Source of the DNA: Carallia brachiata
Lineage: Eukaryota; Streptophyta; Magnoliopsida; Malpighiales; Rhizophoraceae
Assembly: GCA_021464245.1 (NCBI GenBank)
Contig: JADCRB010000125.1
Coordinates: 155,418 to 219,417, forward strand
DNA: 64,000 nt
Direction: 5' to 3'
The notes under the pieces are model-generated. The model saw only the letters and a list, made by a program, of their open reading frames with translations. It had not been told where the DNA came from and searched no databases. The position numbers and the translations under genes were made by a program. This document shows, piece after piece, positions 38,629 to 50,138 of this stretch (within the stretch, counting starts at the first letter, position 1; every line of letters begins with the position of its first letter).

Positions 38629-41199
38629 TCAGTTCCAAGGGATGTCATCATTACCATCATCTCCGCCGCCGCCGCCGTCGTCGTTTCTGCAGCTGCTACT
38701 GCTGCTGCTGCTGTTGCAGTTCAGGTTTTCCTCATCCACTTCGACTTCTTCTTGTTCAGCGTCATCTTTGCCGTTTTTGAGGATATCTCCACCGTCCACC
38801 TCATCATCAGGATCCGTCAACTTGATGAGCATCTGCTGCTGTTTTCTGTGACCAACAATGGGGAGCGGCTCCGTCAGGTGCCTGCCATCCCTTGGAGGGT
38901 TAAACACCGCCGGGAGGTAGTGGTCCATCATCTCACATGGGAACTTCGAGTTCTTGAAGTGATCCTTTAACGCTTCCAATCCCTTCATTTCATCAATTTT
39001 TTTTCTCTTGTAATTTTCACAATAACATTTAAGTGACAAGATAATTAAGAATATTATAGATATATGTATGTATGTTATATACTTGCCTGAACTCTAGCAT
39101 AAGTGACTTCACAGATTTTTCTAGAGTTGAAGACCTCCCAATGATGATGGTGAAACGCTTTGTAAAGCCTCCATGCTGCCTGTGGCGACGTCATGTTCAC
39201 GAATCCGTATCCCACGTTGCACTTATTGCTGTTTTAACACAAGGAAATAAGCAAAGACAAAATTAAACATATAAACTTGAACACCCAGATCTTATTTCAT
39301 GCTGTATGGCTATCACAGGAGTATCAAATTCTGTCTGAAATGAATGTATATATATGACAACTTAACGAAGAAAGATAAAAGGATGATTACTTGAAGTCAA
39401 TGGGAAGATAGACAAAATCATAGGAGGACAGCGGTTGGTCATCGCCGTTGGCTATCAGCTGCTCGTTGCAGTGAATGCAGTGGTTGTCTAGCATGTTCAA
39501 CAGCAGCTTCTGACTGCAGCAACAATATCCATATATGGGTGAGAAAGAATATTACACGGGGGATAAAATAAACATCAAATTTCTAAGAAAACAAATAAAA
39601 ATGAAAACTTTAGGTAAAAAGGCCAACCTGTACTTATTGGGTATGTTCTTGATCATAAGAGTCGTCCTCGAATCACTACAATTGGATTCAACCACTGCAT
39701 CTTCATTTATGAGAAAACGTGTATCGAGCTTCTTTAATTGCTTGCCCTTCCATTGCCTGCTCCTAGGCTGCTGTTGTTGTTGTTGTTGTTGCTGCTGCTG
39801 CTTTACAGTTGCCGAGGAGGACTGTCCTTGGCCTTTTTTTCTCTCATTTCTTTTGGGAGGCCCATCATCATCAGCTCCAATCTTCTCCACAATCACATCT
39901 CCTACCATGCCACCACTACTCATCCACGAAGTTTCATCCATTGAAGTCTCCTCTCCATTTTCATTCTCGTCAATATTAGGGTTTCCCTTGCTCTTGCAGG
40001 AAGAATTTGATGTCTTCTCCGCGGTGAGAGAAAACTGTGGCAAAGTATGCTTGGAAATTTTCTTGTAGTTGAAAATTGTGTTGTTGTAATTACGAGTAGA
40101 AGGATAGCCTTTGGTGATGGCATTGAAAAACTTCCCACCATAGCCACCAGGCCGACTGAACTCAATAACAACGTGCTTGCCATAGATTTCTTTCCCATTC
40201 ATTTCTCTTAATGCCTTGGCTGCATCCCTTACATCATAAAACTCCACAAACCTTTGTTGCTTCTTCATGGGTGTCTCCCTTAGTTCCTTAACAGCTCCTG
40301 CAACACAGACCATAAAGATTTAAGAAACAAAAATTCTATGAAAGCAATGCAAAATCTCTACAAAACAAAATGACAAGTTTTTTTTTCTCTTTTTTTTAAA
40401 TGTTGTGTACCGAAAGCTTGGAAAATTCTTTTAGGCAACTGCTGGAAACATTGGGGTCCAAATTAAAGACCACGATCGTCCCTTGATTAAGCCCGTCCGG
40501 TACGGAGTTGCACGCCGGAATTATGAATTGGGCCCACACTGCACAACCGCCGATGAGTCCACAAGCAGGCGGCGGCGGCGGTGGTGCAACCACGCTCCTC
40601 CCTCCATCAAACTGATGAGAAAGTTGCAAGCAGGCAAAGAAGTTGCTCATCCTGATTTGCTGAAGCATGTGCTGCTCCCGTATCTCCTTCAACGCCATCT
40701 CTGCATGCCTCAGGTCATAAAAATGAACGGTCACGATCCCGTCCCGAAGCCTCTCCATCTGAACCCCTCTCACCTCGCCGAAAACCTCCAGTTCCCTCCT
40801 AATCATCGTCTCGCTCACGTCCCTCGCAACCGAACTCACCAGAAGCGCTCTCGTGGGCGCCGCCGACGGAGGTGGCAGCGGAGGAACGGTTCTAACGTAC
40901 GAAGGAACAGGCGGTCCGACTCCCGCCAGCTGTTGTGCTGCTGGCGCAGGATGCTGCAGGTACCCAGCTAAATGATCGGCGGCTCCGGCGCCATCACCAA
41001 ACGACGACGACGTCGTTTGGAGAATGTACGGATAGAACACATTCTGTGATGGTTGTCCGAAGAAGGGAGTTTGATGATGTTGATGAGGCGGCGGCGACAA
41101 GTTGTTAAGGTTAACTTTATAAGTGTTGTTTGGTCTGAACTCTTGCGCCCTCGGGTCGAGGCGGCCCGGAAACCGGACATTAATACCGGTCTCTCCCAT
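38629..41199 (-). CDS. TEL: Mei2-like RNA-binding protein, TERMINAL EAR1-like; frameshift in RRM2
   Basis: Exons in transcript order: 41199-40411, 40297-39628, 39513-39391, 39228-39087, 38982-38629; about 692 residues after allowing for one missing base. The start [20 protein letters not shown] is characteristic. RRM1 covers about residues 117-185, RRM2 starts near 240 (GTIVVFNLD) and continues in exon 2 ([20 protein letters not shown]), and the Mei2-specific RRM3 starts at [12 protein letters not shown]. Low-complexity tracts include poly-Pro, an 11-Gln run before RRM3 and an acidic/Ser/Gly tail. Exon 1 as written reads LKEFSKLS and would stop soon after splicing; adding one base in the AATTTT run near 40426 gives the usual LKEIFQAFG and fits the next exon's phase. 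The exon 4 donor is GC (CAG|GCAAGT). TEL proteins act in shoot apex and leaf-initiation control (family knowledge). Confidence 0.92.
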
Positions 41200-41320
41200 G
41201 ACAGTTTTCACGAGCTTTTTTTTGCCACTGCTCCTGAAACGGCGAACGGACTGGCCAAAAAGTTTTCCCGGCGACGCACGCCGGTATGGTGGGAAAGTAT
41301 CAAACGTTTTAACAGTACAT

Positions 41321-41383
41321 CTCTCTCTCTCTCTCTCTCTCTGTTGCTCCGTGTGTTTATGTCTCTGTCTCTCTCTCTCTCTT
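41321..41383 (-). repeat. (GA)n tracts in TEL leader
   Basis: Two CT runs (41321-41342 and about 41360-41383), read as GA on the transcript strand, lie about 120-190 bases upstream of the TEL ATG. GA-rich leaders are bound by BPC factors in plants, so a regulatory role is possible. Confidence 0.6.
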
Positions 41384-44300
41384 TCAAAAGCAGTGGGAAA
41401 GCAAAGCATAAATGGCTTTCCTTTTTCCTCTACTTTCTTGTCAAAACCAAAAGTTTGGCAAAATTGTCCTCCTGCTCTGCTCTGCGCTGCTCTGCTCTCC
41501 CACCTATAATGCACTGCATTCTTACTAATATTATTACCAAACTGCCCTTGCAAAGGGTTGTAATATCTTTTCTTATATTTATTAATTGATGAAATTTTGA
41601 AAAAAAAAAAAAAAAAACTCTTTTTTTGGTTTCTTTGTAAGTAAAAGAAAAAAGCCTCGTCTTTCTGAGACAAATAATTTAAACATTTTATTGAGTTTTT
41701 TGAAGTTTTATATTTGAATTTCAGTGATTGAGTATCTCTCATTTTAAGAAAAAAAAAAAGAGGGAGAAAGAAGAGTATGAAAAAATAAAATAATAAGAAA
41801 GTAATTTTTTATTTGTTTGTAAAAATTGTGGGGAAAAAATTATTTGAAAAACTCAACAAAATTTGGTCTAGGTTCCTAATGTAGTAATGCTATTCATATT
41901 CTCTTGGTAATATATCCTATTATTACGCGTTCCTCGTAACCACAAAATATATTTGTAAAAAAAATTGACTATAATTGAAATTTATTCTATTATATATATC
42001 ATTATTTCATTATTTATCAGTTTCATTATGCATTTTCATTATTTACTTTTTTTTCTCTTTTTAAATTTTTATGTTATTGTATACTTATGAAACGCGTGAA
42101 AATTACTTTTCAAAAATAGTATTTTTTTTAATTTTATTATACAATTTAATTTTTAATAATAATAAAATAATCATATAATTTATTAATAATATTTAATAAT
42201 TTATTTTTTTAATAATTTTAATAATTTAATAATTTATATTATTTTATTATTATTTTAAATATTACTATTTAATATTTTTTTAATATGAAAACAAACAAAC
42301 TGTAAAGGTTTGAACATGTACTGGTAATTTGGGGAATGTACAACTGGCAGGGAGCCACAGAAAAAGCCAAAATGCTAGCCAAAAACTGAAGCCTGAAGGT
42401 AGTAACTAATGATAGTCTGGTGCATTGGTACTCTTACATGTGAGTTATTTTGACCACTCGACGGCTTTATTTGTGCACCATCCCATTTAATTCTTCTCTC
42501 TGACTCCTCTATTTTTTGTTTGTTCTTACTTCTCTTGTTTTTAGTTTTTTGTTTCCTAGCATGTCTTTTACTTAATTATTTTACTCTAAAATTGAAAGTT
42601 TGTTTGCCTCTGTAAAACCATTTTTCTTTGCTCCTTCGAATTTTGTTTTTGCTTATTTTTTTCTTTGACCTTTTCCTTCAGCTTATACCACAAATCAGAG
42701 TTATTCAATTAATTAGAGTTTAATGTATAATTTATTTCTAATCCTCACCTAATAAATGTCAAAATTCCAGAAGATGTGAAAATATATGGCATCATCTCTT
42801 TGTTTATGACACATAAAAATAGAAGTTAATTTTGTCTTGGGTCCAAGTTTTATCATTTACAAATTTCCTTCAAGAAACCCTAAAGTTGTGTATTATACTA
42901 GTCACTAGTTTCCCTGTGGAAAATACATCTATATAGTATTCATTTTAACTATTAAAATGTAAAATTTTTCCTTAATGTTTGAAAATCAAATTACTTTAGA
43001 GGAGAAAAATAATGAAAAAAATTGGAAATTACTCTTTAATTATTCTTTAGATCACTGCCCCAAACAAGGCCTCCAAACAGACCAATAATTAACAACCAGC
43101 ACCTTATGACAAGTTAAATTAATTATTGTTCTAAACCCAGTTTGCTCTTAACATTGTGATTAGATTATATCATACGTTAATTTGTTTTTATAAGTTGTTC
43201 AAAGTTCGCTTTTTGGGTTTGATCAATGGATAACACTGGATAACTTCCCTTAAGTTGCTTCGGAATAGTTTTACAATCTCATCAACGGTATATCCTCTAA
43301 AATTATAGCTTCTTCGGAGAATTATTTTATTGTCCCGGACTTTAATTTACCTTAAACGTGCACTAAGTAGTAAACACTATTTGTGTTCCTAATTACAGAT
43401 CTAACATGAGATTTCCAATGCCCACCCCACTTACCATAGACCGATGTGTCTGTCTTCGTAACTTGGCCCATTCTGTCTCCCACTCCATGTCCTTTTTTTG
43501 GTTTGTTTTTTTTCCCCTTTAGGTTACAATCCAATGTCCTTTCTCGCTTGCAACGGCTGGTTTCTTGGAACTACTAGTTTTTTTTTTTTTTTTTGGAACT
43601 ACTAGTTGAGAATTTTCCATTTATAACACATAATTAATCTCAATGATTTATGCCTTGGATAATGAAATCCCCATTTGGCTTCTGAATTTTATATGTAACT
43701 AATACCGACGGTTGGATGTCATCGGGCTCGTGTGTGTAAGTTAGCATACAAGAAGGGAGTCATACCCATGCGCGACGAACAAAAAGGAAAGGAAAAAAAA
43801 AGGATTTTTAATTTAATTAATTTTTTTTATGAGTATAACTTGTATCACATATAAGTGTAATCTACTTAAAATAAAAAAATAAAAAAATAAAAAAATAGAA
43901 TTATATAGTATACGATTATAAATAATTATACTCATAAAAAAATGAATAAAAACGGAAAAAAAAAAAAAGTCATAGCAGTTCGGCCGAAATTTTTGCACAA
44001 ATTTATGTCGCGTTTTCCACAATTGACATGAATTGATATTCTACAATTGTCATGTCCACAAACTTAAGTTTTTTTTTTTCAACAAACTTAACTATTAGTT
44101 TACAAATAGAACAGAATATTTTGTTTTCCCTTGTTCCCCATTTCCTCCACACAGAAGATGGGCAATGCGTCTCTCTCTCTCTCTCCCCCCAAAAAGGAAT
44201 TGAAAGGGATGTTTGTTTCCCTCTTAAAAGGAGAATATTGGTCTTAGTCACAAGACATTCTATATGTTGTCTCAATTAGGCCCATGCCAACCTTTTCAAA

Positions 44301-45463
44301 AGCAGGTAAAAAGAACAAGGGGTTCTGCCTTATTTCCTTCCCATGTAGGCATTTTCATGACCCATGTAAGGACTAAAATTCTCTTCTAAATCCCATTTTA
44401 ATTTTGCTACTCCAAAATCAGTGGCTAGAAAACAAACGTCATCTTGTTAAAAAAAAAACGAAAACATATGTCACCATGAGAAAAAGATAAGGATTAATTG
44501 TGTGAATTATATGTACAGTCTTATGTTCAAATATATTTTAGTCATTCCATATTTTAAGAAGGGAGCTTTAATGGTAAGTTATCATATTAGCATACTGAGA
44601 GTTTGGATTTTTAGTTTATTTAAGAAATTTATTGAATCATAAATTATACAATAAATATCTTTCTGATTTTATAAATTTCATATTTTTTTAATAAAATTAG
44701 AATTCAAGACTTGTAAAAATTGAAATTTATTATAATTAATATAACAACTTTCCTTATGTTGTGCCAACATGCTGTAGCTGACACAAACATCTGAACTAAA
44801 GGAAATTATTTTCTTAAGAAAAATTCAACCCTCAATTTCTTTATGTTTTCCCTTTTCGATTTATAGAAAAATAAAGCACACAAGTAAGAAAACAATTGTA
44901 GTAGCTTATTATACTTTGCACCTTTACAACACATAATTGTGGCCTTTGAAAATAGCAAGATTATATTTAATGCAACGTTTCCTTTGATGAAAAAAAAGAT
45001 TTTATAAACATGCTGTCTGAAACCACATTGATTCTATAAATAATTGGGAGAAGAACTATTGAGCATAGTGAGATTAGAATATTATTGCAAAGCTAGCCCA
45101 CCCATGTAAAGAAATCTAGCCAAAAAGGCAATATGGGATCATCCCCGTTTGCTCGCCCTTGTTACCAGGAATGCTGCTTCCTCGTTCCTTTGCTCTCCCT
45201 CTTTCCCTCTCTTCTTTTATTGGGCCTAGAAAAGTGGGTATTCCACCATAGATTGTTTCTGTTGGTTTTACTGCTTCTAACAGTTGAGTGCTTTATTAAT
45301 TATCATCCTACCTGCATTAAATATGAGATCTTTACAAGAAAATCAAAGTTAATTAGTGTTGTATTGTGTTTATGCCTAGTGCACCAAAGCCAATATAAAA
45401 TAATGAAATACAATAATTCTCGGGTTAGTGGTAGGGTCCGGGAGTGACTAATTTTGATTCAGG

Positions 45464-45468
<5 letters not shown>

Positions 45469-45526
<58 letters not shown>
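45469..45526. repeat. (AT)n microsatellite, about 29 units
   Basis: Uninterrupted AT repeat, the longest in the window. Its length is likely polymorphic. Confidence 0.9.
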
Positions 45527-45529
<3 letters not shown>

Positions 45530-46269
45530 TAATGATGTTAATTATTTTTTTATTTTTTTATCAAACTGGAGGAAGTAAAGGGTGATTCCCTTTAACCTGA
45601 CAATGAAGATTGCACAAATTTATTATTGTCTGATGGATCTAATTATTTATGCTAAACTTATAAAAAAGAACAATTATTGAGATTCATCAAATATTAGAAG
45701 TATCGTTCATAATTTGATTAATTTTATATATGTTTAATCTTATTATCTGATCTTAATTAGAGTTAAAATCATGATTTCTTACAAGAATTTAAAGTCGAGT
45801 CTCTTTTACTAGTTGCCCCGTACAAGTGGCCGTTAATTATTTTTTGGGATGCAAGTATTTTCTTTTTTATTTTTTTGAGCGAGCGATGCAATTATTTTCC
45901 ATTACATGATTGTCCTTAAAATTTAATTTCTTTTTAGTGACCCGCAACCGGCCTAAACTTTTTGGATTAGTGCCGTCGACACGAGGAGGCTTTCTACTGT
46001 GATACGTCACGCCAAGTTACTTACCGCTACTCTGATTTCAGTATTCCGTCGGTCCCACTAAATTTTCAGAATCAAATAAACGACGCGCGATGGAAGGGAA
46101 CCCCAATCAGACGGTCCAGAAGCACCGTCATGCAATCCAAGGAAACCGACAAAAAGAGCTTTAGAGAGAGAGAGAGTAGCCGTTGCGTTGCTGAAGAATT
46201 TGATCAGCGAAGAAAGAAGCATTGATTGCCAAGGACAGCATCCAAGGAAAAAAAAGATAATCGACGGAT

Positions 46270-46345
46270 GACCGTCTGATGATAATGATGATGATGGTAG
46301 CGCAGTAATTGATGATGATGATGGTGATGATGATGATGATGAGAA
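46270..46345 (+). repeat. Interrupted (GAT)n repeat upstream of ARP3
   Basis: Many GAT/GATGAT units, broken once by GGTAGCGCAGTAATT. Long minus-strand frames here encode only poly-His or poly-Ile, which is an artefact of the repeat. Confidence 0.75.
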
Positions 46346-46546
46346 GACGACCGCTTGATTTGATTCGTTGTTGTTGAAATGGGTACCAAACCATTGCCGT
46401 TGAATCGCTGCTTTCGCTTGGGATCCAAGTTTTCTTCCACCCAATCATCTCCCTCTCCACTATGATCCTCTCCCTTAAACCCTCTTTTTTATCTCAATCT
46501 CCGATTTCTCTCCTGCGCCGCCACCGCCGCCGTTCCTCTCCTTTCC

Positions 46547-49500
46547 ATGGACCCGACTTCTCGGCCCGCCGTCGTCATCGACAACGGCACCGGGTAGGTT
46601 ACGGCGTAAAGTCTGTTTTTTTTTCCATGCCCATAAATTGTTCGATGAAATGACCGAGAGAAATTTGTCTGAATATATTTGTTTTTTTTTTTTATAGGTA
46701 TACTAAGATGGGTTTTGCGGGAAATGTGGAGCCGTGCTTTATTTTACCGACAGTAGTAGCAGTGAACGAGTCTTTTCTAAACCAATCTCGGAGTTCTTCT
46801 TCTTCTAAAGCTAATTGGCTAGCGCAGCACAGCGCCGGCGTTATGGCCGATCTGGACTTCTTTATAGGAGATGAGGCGATTGCCAAATCGAGATCCAGTA
46901 ATATATACAATCTTAGTTATCCAATCAAGAATGGTCAAGTGTGTAATTGGGATGCCATGGAGAGGTACTGGCAGCAGTGTGTGTTCAATTACTTGAGGTG
47001 TGATCCGGAAGATCATTGCTTTCTTTTGACTGAAAGCCCGCTTACTGCACCGGAGAGCCGCGAGTACACCGGTGAGATTATGTTTGAGACGTTTAATGTT
47101 CCTGGGCTTTACATTGCTGTCAATTCGGTGCTTGCTCTTGCTGCTGGGTACACAACATCCAAGGTTGGTTTTGAGAATTGAATCTTTAAATAAGGAACTG
47201 TATAATGTGATTTAGTAAATTACAGGATGGCTCTCTAGGTTTAAAAATTATGTTGTATGTTGAAGTTAGAGTTCTGTGATTGGGGGTTTTCTTAGTAGTA
47301 ATGGCAATCACTAACGGTGGCTCAACCAGATTCTGGTTTCTTGCATATGTGTTTAACCAGGAATGTGAAGTGATTAATTTTATGTTTCGTTATACCAGTC
47401 TTATTCATTGTTGTGGAACTGAGTTGTAGATCCCTTTGTTGGTTGGTATGTTGGGATACTGGTAAAGGGACTTTAGTTATTTGGTCGAGGGTGTTTCAGC
47501 TGGGCTCTTGGAGTCGCCAAGTGAGATCTAATGAAGCTAGCAAAATTATATTGCTTTGTGTATAGACTCCTTGATGCATCTAATCTAAATCTAGAGTTCT
47601 CACATAGAATTTTGGGGGAAGGCCATAAACTAGCTCAATACAAACTGGCATGGAAGTTGGAGTTAAAGCTTTATTGAGTTAAATGCTGGGACACTGCCTC
47701 AAATTTGGTCAATCTTACTTTTTGAATTTATCTCATTCAATCTGTGATTATTTGTCGAATATAACACCTAAGACTGTTGAATATGATAATAATGAGGAAA
47801 CTCCTTTTTCATGTGTAGCTTAAAAGAATGCATTTTCGTCTTTTCTTGAAACTGAGAATAATGATAATCATTGAAGGCTGACCTACAGTTCTCCTTAGTG
47901 TGAGATGACAGGGGTTGTAGTAGATATTGGAGATGGGGCTACTCATGTTGTACCTGTTGCTGATGGTTACGTTATTGGGAGCAGCATCAAGTCAGTACCC
48001 ATTGCGGGTAAGGATGTTACTCTATTTATGCAGCAGCTCATGCGGGTAAGTTGTTTTCCTTTCTCGATATTGGTGATGTTGTAATAGGCAATATCTATAC
48101 TTGATAGCATAACCTTGATTATCAGTTTAATTTGCATATGCAAAATGTTTGTTTTTTTTTTTTTCTTCTTCAGGCCAAAATATCATAAAATCATGGCCTG
48201 TTGGTCTGGGATATTGTCATAGACATGATCAGTCTTTTATCTTTAATTCTTGTGAAAGTCATTAATTGCCTTCAGAAATGATAATCATGTGCTTTTCTGC
48301 TTCTTAATGGTGTTTGATATAGGAAAGAGGAGAGAATATACCACCAGAAGATTCGTTTGAAGTAGCTCGAAAAGTGAAGGAACTCTATTGCTACACCTGT
48401 TCTGATATTGTCAAGGTCATTGTTTGTTTCCATGAAATATTTGACCTGAAAGGCTGGTGTGCATGTGGATCTTTTTTTGGGTCATCATATGGATGTAACT
48501 CCTTTTTGATCTAATGATGAGAAGAAAAAAAAAACAAGATTTTGGCAAGTCTGGTATTTCTAAAGTGTTTGAATGAATCTGAATACAAAGCAGTTATAAC
48601 TTTGAGCTCTTAAATGGTTCCAGGAATTTAATAAGCATGACAAAGAACCAGCCAAGTATATTAAGCAATGGAGAGGCATCAAACCAAAAACAGGGGCACC
48701 GTACTCCTGTGATGTGGGCTATGAGAGATTTCTTGGCCCTGAGGTTAATTCAATTTTTCTGCTTCTTTTTCTGGTACAATGTGGAGTATGTGGAAATGTG
48801 TGGGGGTTCTTAATCTTATGTTTGAGTCCATATGGATGATGTTTATGGAGATTTATGTTACCAAAAGACTATACCTGTTGTGTGGCCTAGACCCAACCAG
48901 CCTTTTTATGGACCAAAAAGAAAAGGAATTTAACCATATAATGTGACATTACAGAATACTATTATATAAAGTAACTAATTTGGATTTTGCTCCTTGTGCA
49001 TTCAACTTATTTACAAGCTGCTGTGCTTTGTTCTGATGATCTCATAACTTGTTTGCCAGGTTTTCTTTAATCCTGAGATTTGTAACAGTGATTTTACGAC
49101 TCCCTTACCGGCTGTTATAGACAAGTGTATCCAGTCTGCACCAATTGACACTAGAAGGGCTTTATATAAGGTAAACTATATGAGCAGTGAGAAATTAGAG
49201 CAATTTTTACCCTTAGTTGAGGTGCATTCTCAGTGTAACAGCAAGTTTTGCCAATAAATTTGTATTTAATTTGAATATTGGAAGGAGTGTCATGTCTCTC
49301 GATAGTTGAGAATTGTCTGGATTTTGACACCTCTTATGAGTTCTTTTTGTTGTTTGATGTTCTTTTCTCGAGTCTTTTAGAAACACTGCTGATCATAGAG
49401 CTTTTTGATTTGGAGATGCCGGTTTCTTTTATGTCAACTTTGGCATGTGTTACTTCGTCTTTTAGATCTGTCAAGTCGTGATTGCAACTGTTCTGACTGA

Positions 49501-50138
49501 AAATTGCACCTGCATATATTCTTCCTTGTTTACATATGAGAGTCTTTCTATCTGCTGCGTTTGGTTTTCATTGTGTGACAGAATATTGTGTTGTCTGGGG
49601 GATCGACCATGTTCAAGGACTTTGGCAGAAGGTTGCAACGGGATCTGAAGAAGATTGTTGATGCACGAGTTCTTGCATCTGAAGCCAGACTCGGTGGGGA
49701 AGTTAAAGTAAGCATAGGATTTGGATGTTTATTCTGTTATTTAACATGTGGATATAAAACGCCTTAGTATTTTCATCTTTCTGGATCTCTAGTCTCAACC
49801 CGTGGAAGTAAATGTAGTCAGCCATCCCATCCAAAGATTTGCAGTGTGGTTTGGAGGTTCGGTGCTAGCATCAACACCTGAATTTTTTGCGGTATGAATG
49901 ATCCTTATGCAAGAAATTGTAATGACCACCCCATAAGTATTCTTCTTTTGTTCTTTTTTTTGGTCTGCCAATTTCCCTAGATTCAATTGAGGGCTGAAAA
50001 TTAGATTTTTGCAATGGCCCTTGGATTGTCCCAATTGACATGGTACTCCATGTGCAGGCTTGCCATACAAAAGCAGAATACGAGGAATATGGAGCAAGCA
50101 TATGCCGCACGAATCCCGTTTTCAAGGGAATGTATTAG
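46547..50138 (+). CDS. ARP3: Actin-related protein 3 (ARP2/3 complex subunit)
   Basis: Nine exons: 46547-46593, 46698-47163, 47899-48045, 48323-48415, 48624-48743, 49060-49170, 49582-49707, 49793-49891, 50058-50138. They join without a break to 429 residues, about the family length (roughly 427 in Arabidopsis, from memory). Actin-fold signatures are clear: [16 protein letters not shown] (phosphate 1), [19 protein letters not shown] (phosphate 2), [14 protein letters not shown] (adenosine) and the C-terminus [12 protein letters not shown]3 pairs with ARP2 as the pseudo-barbed end in the ARP2/3 complex, which nucleates branched actin under SCAR/WAVE control; plant mutants have distorted trichomes and pavement cells. 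All splice sites seen are GT-AG. The start is the only ATG giving the conserved N-terminus. This gene shows no indel, a useful control for the frameshifts elsewhere. Confidence 0.97.

Larger units (their letters stand above)
41200..46546. other. TEL 5' leader, then long intergenic stretch
   Basis: The TEL-like leader (minus strand) probably runs to about 41.5 kb and contains GA-rich tracts. Beyond that the DNA is AT-rich, extremely so at 42.1-42.3 kb, with no recognisable gene. ARP3 promoter and leader occupy the right end. Confidence 0.55.

Noticed and set aside
40483..41589. Plus-strand frames of up to 178 codons over the TEL-like first exon
   Set aside because: GC-rich antisense of the TEL coding exon and its CT-rich leader; no domain and no splice logic.
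46161..46460. Long minus-strand frames rich in His or Ile before ARP3
   Set aside because: They are translations of an interrupted GAT repeat and have no gene structure.
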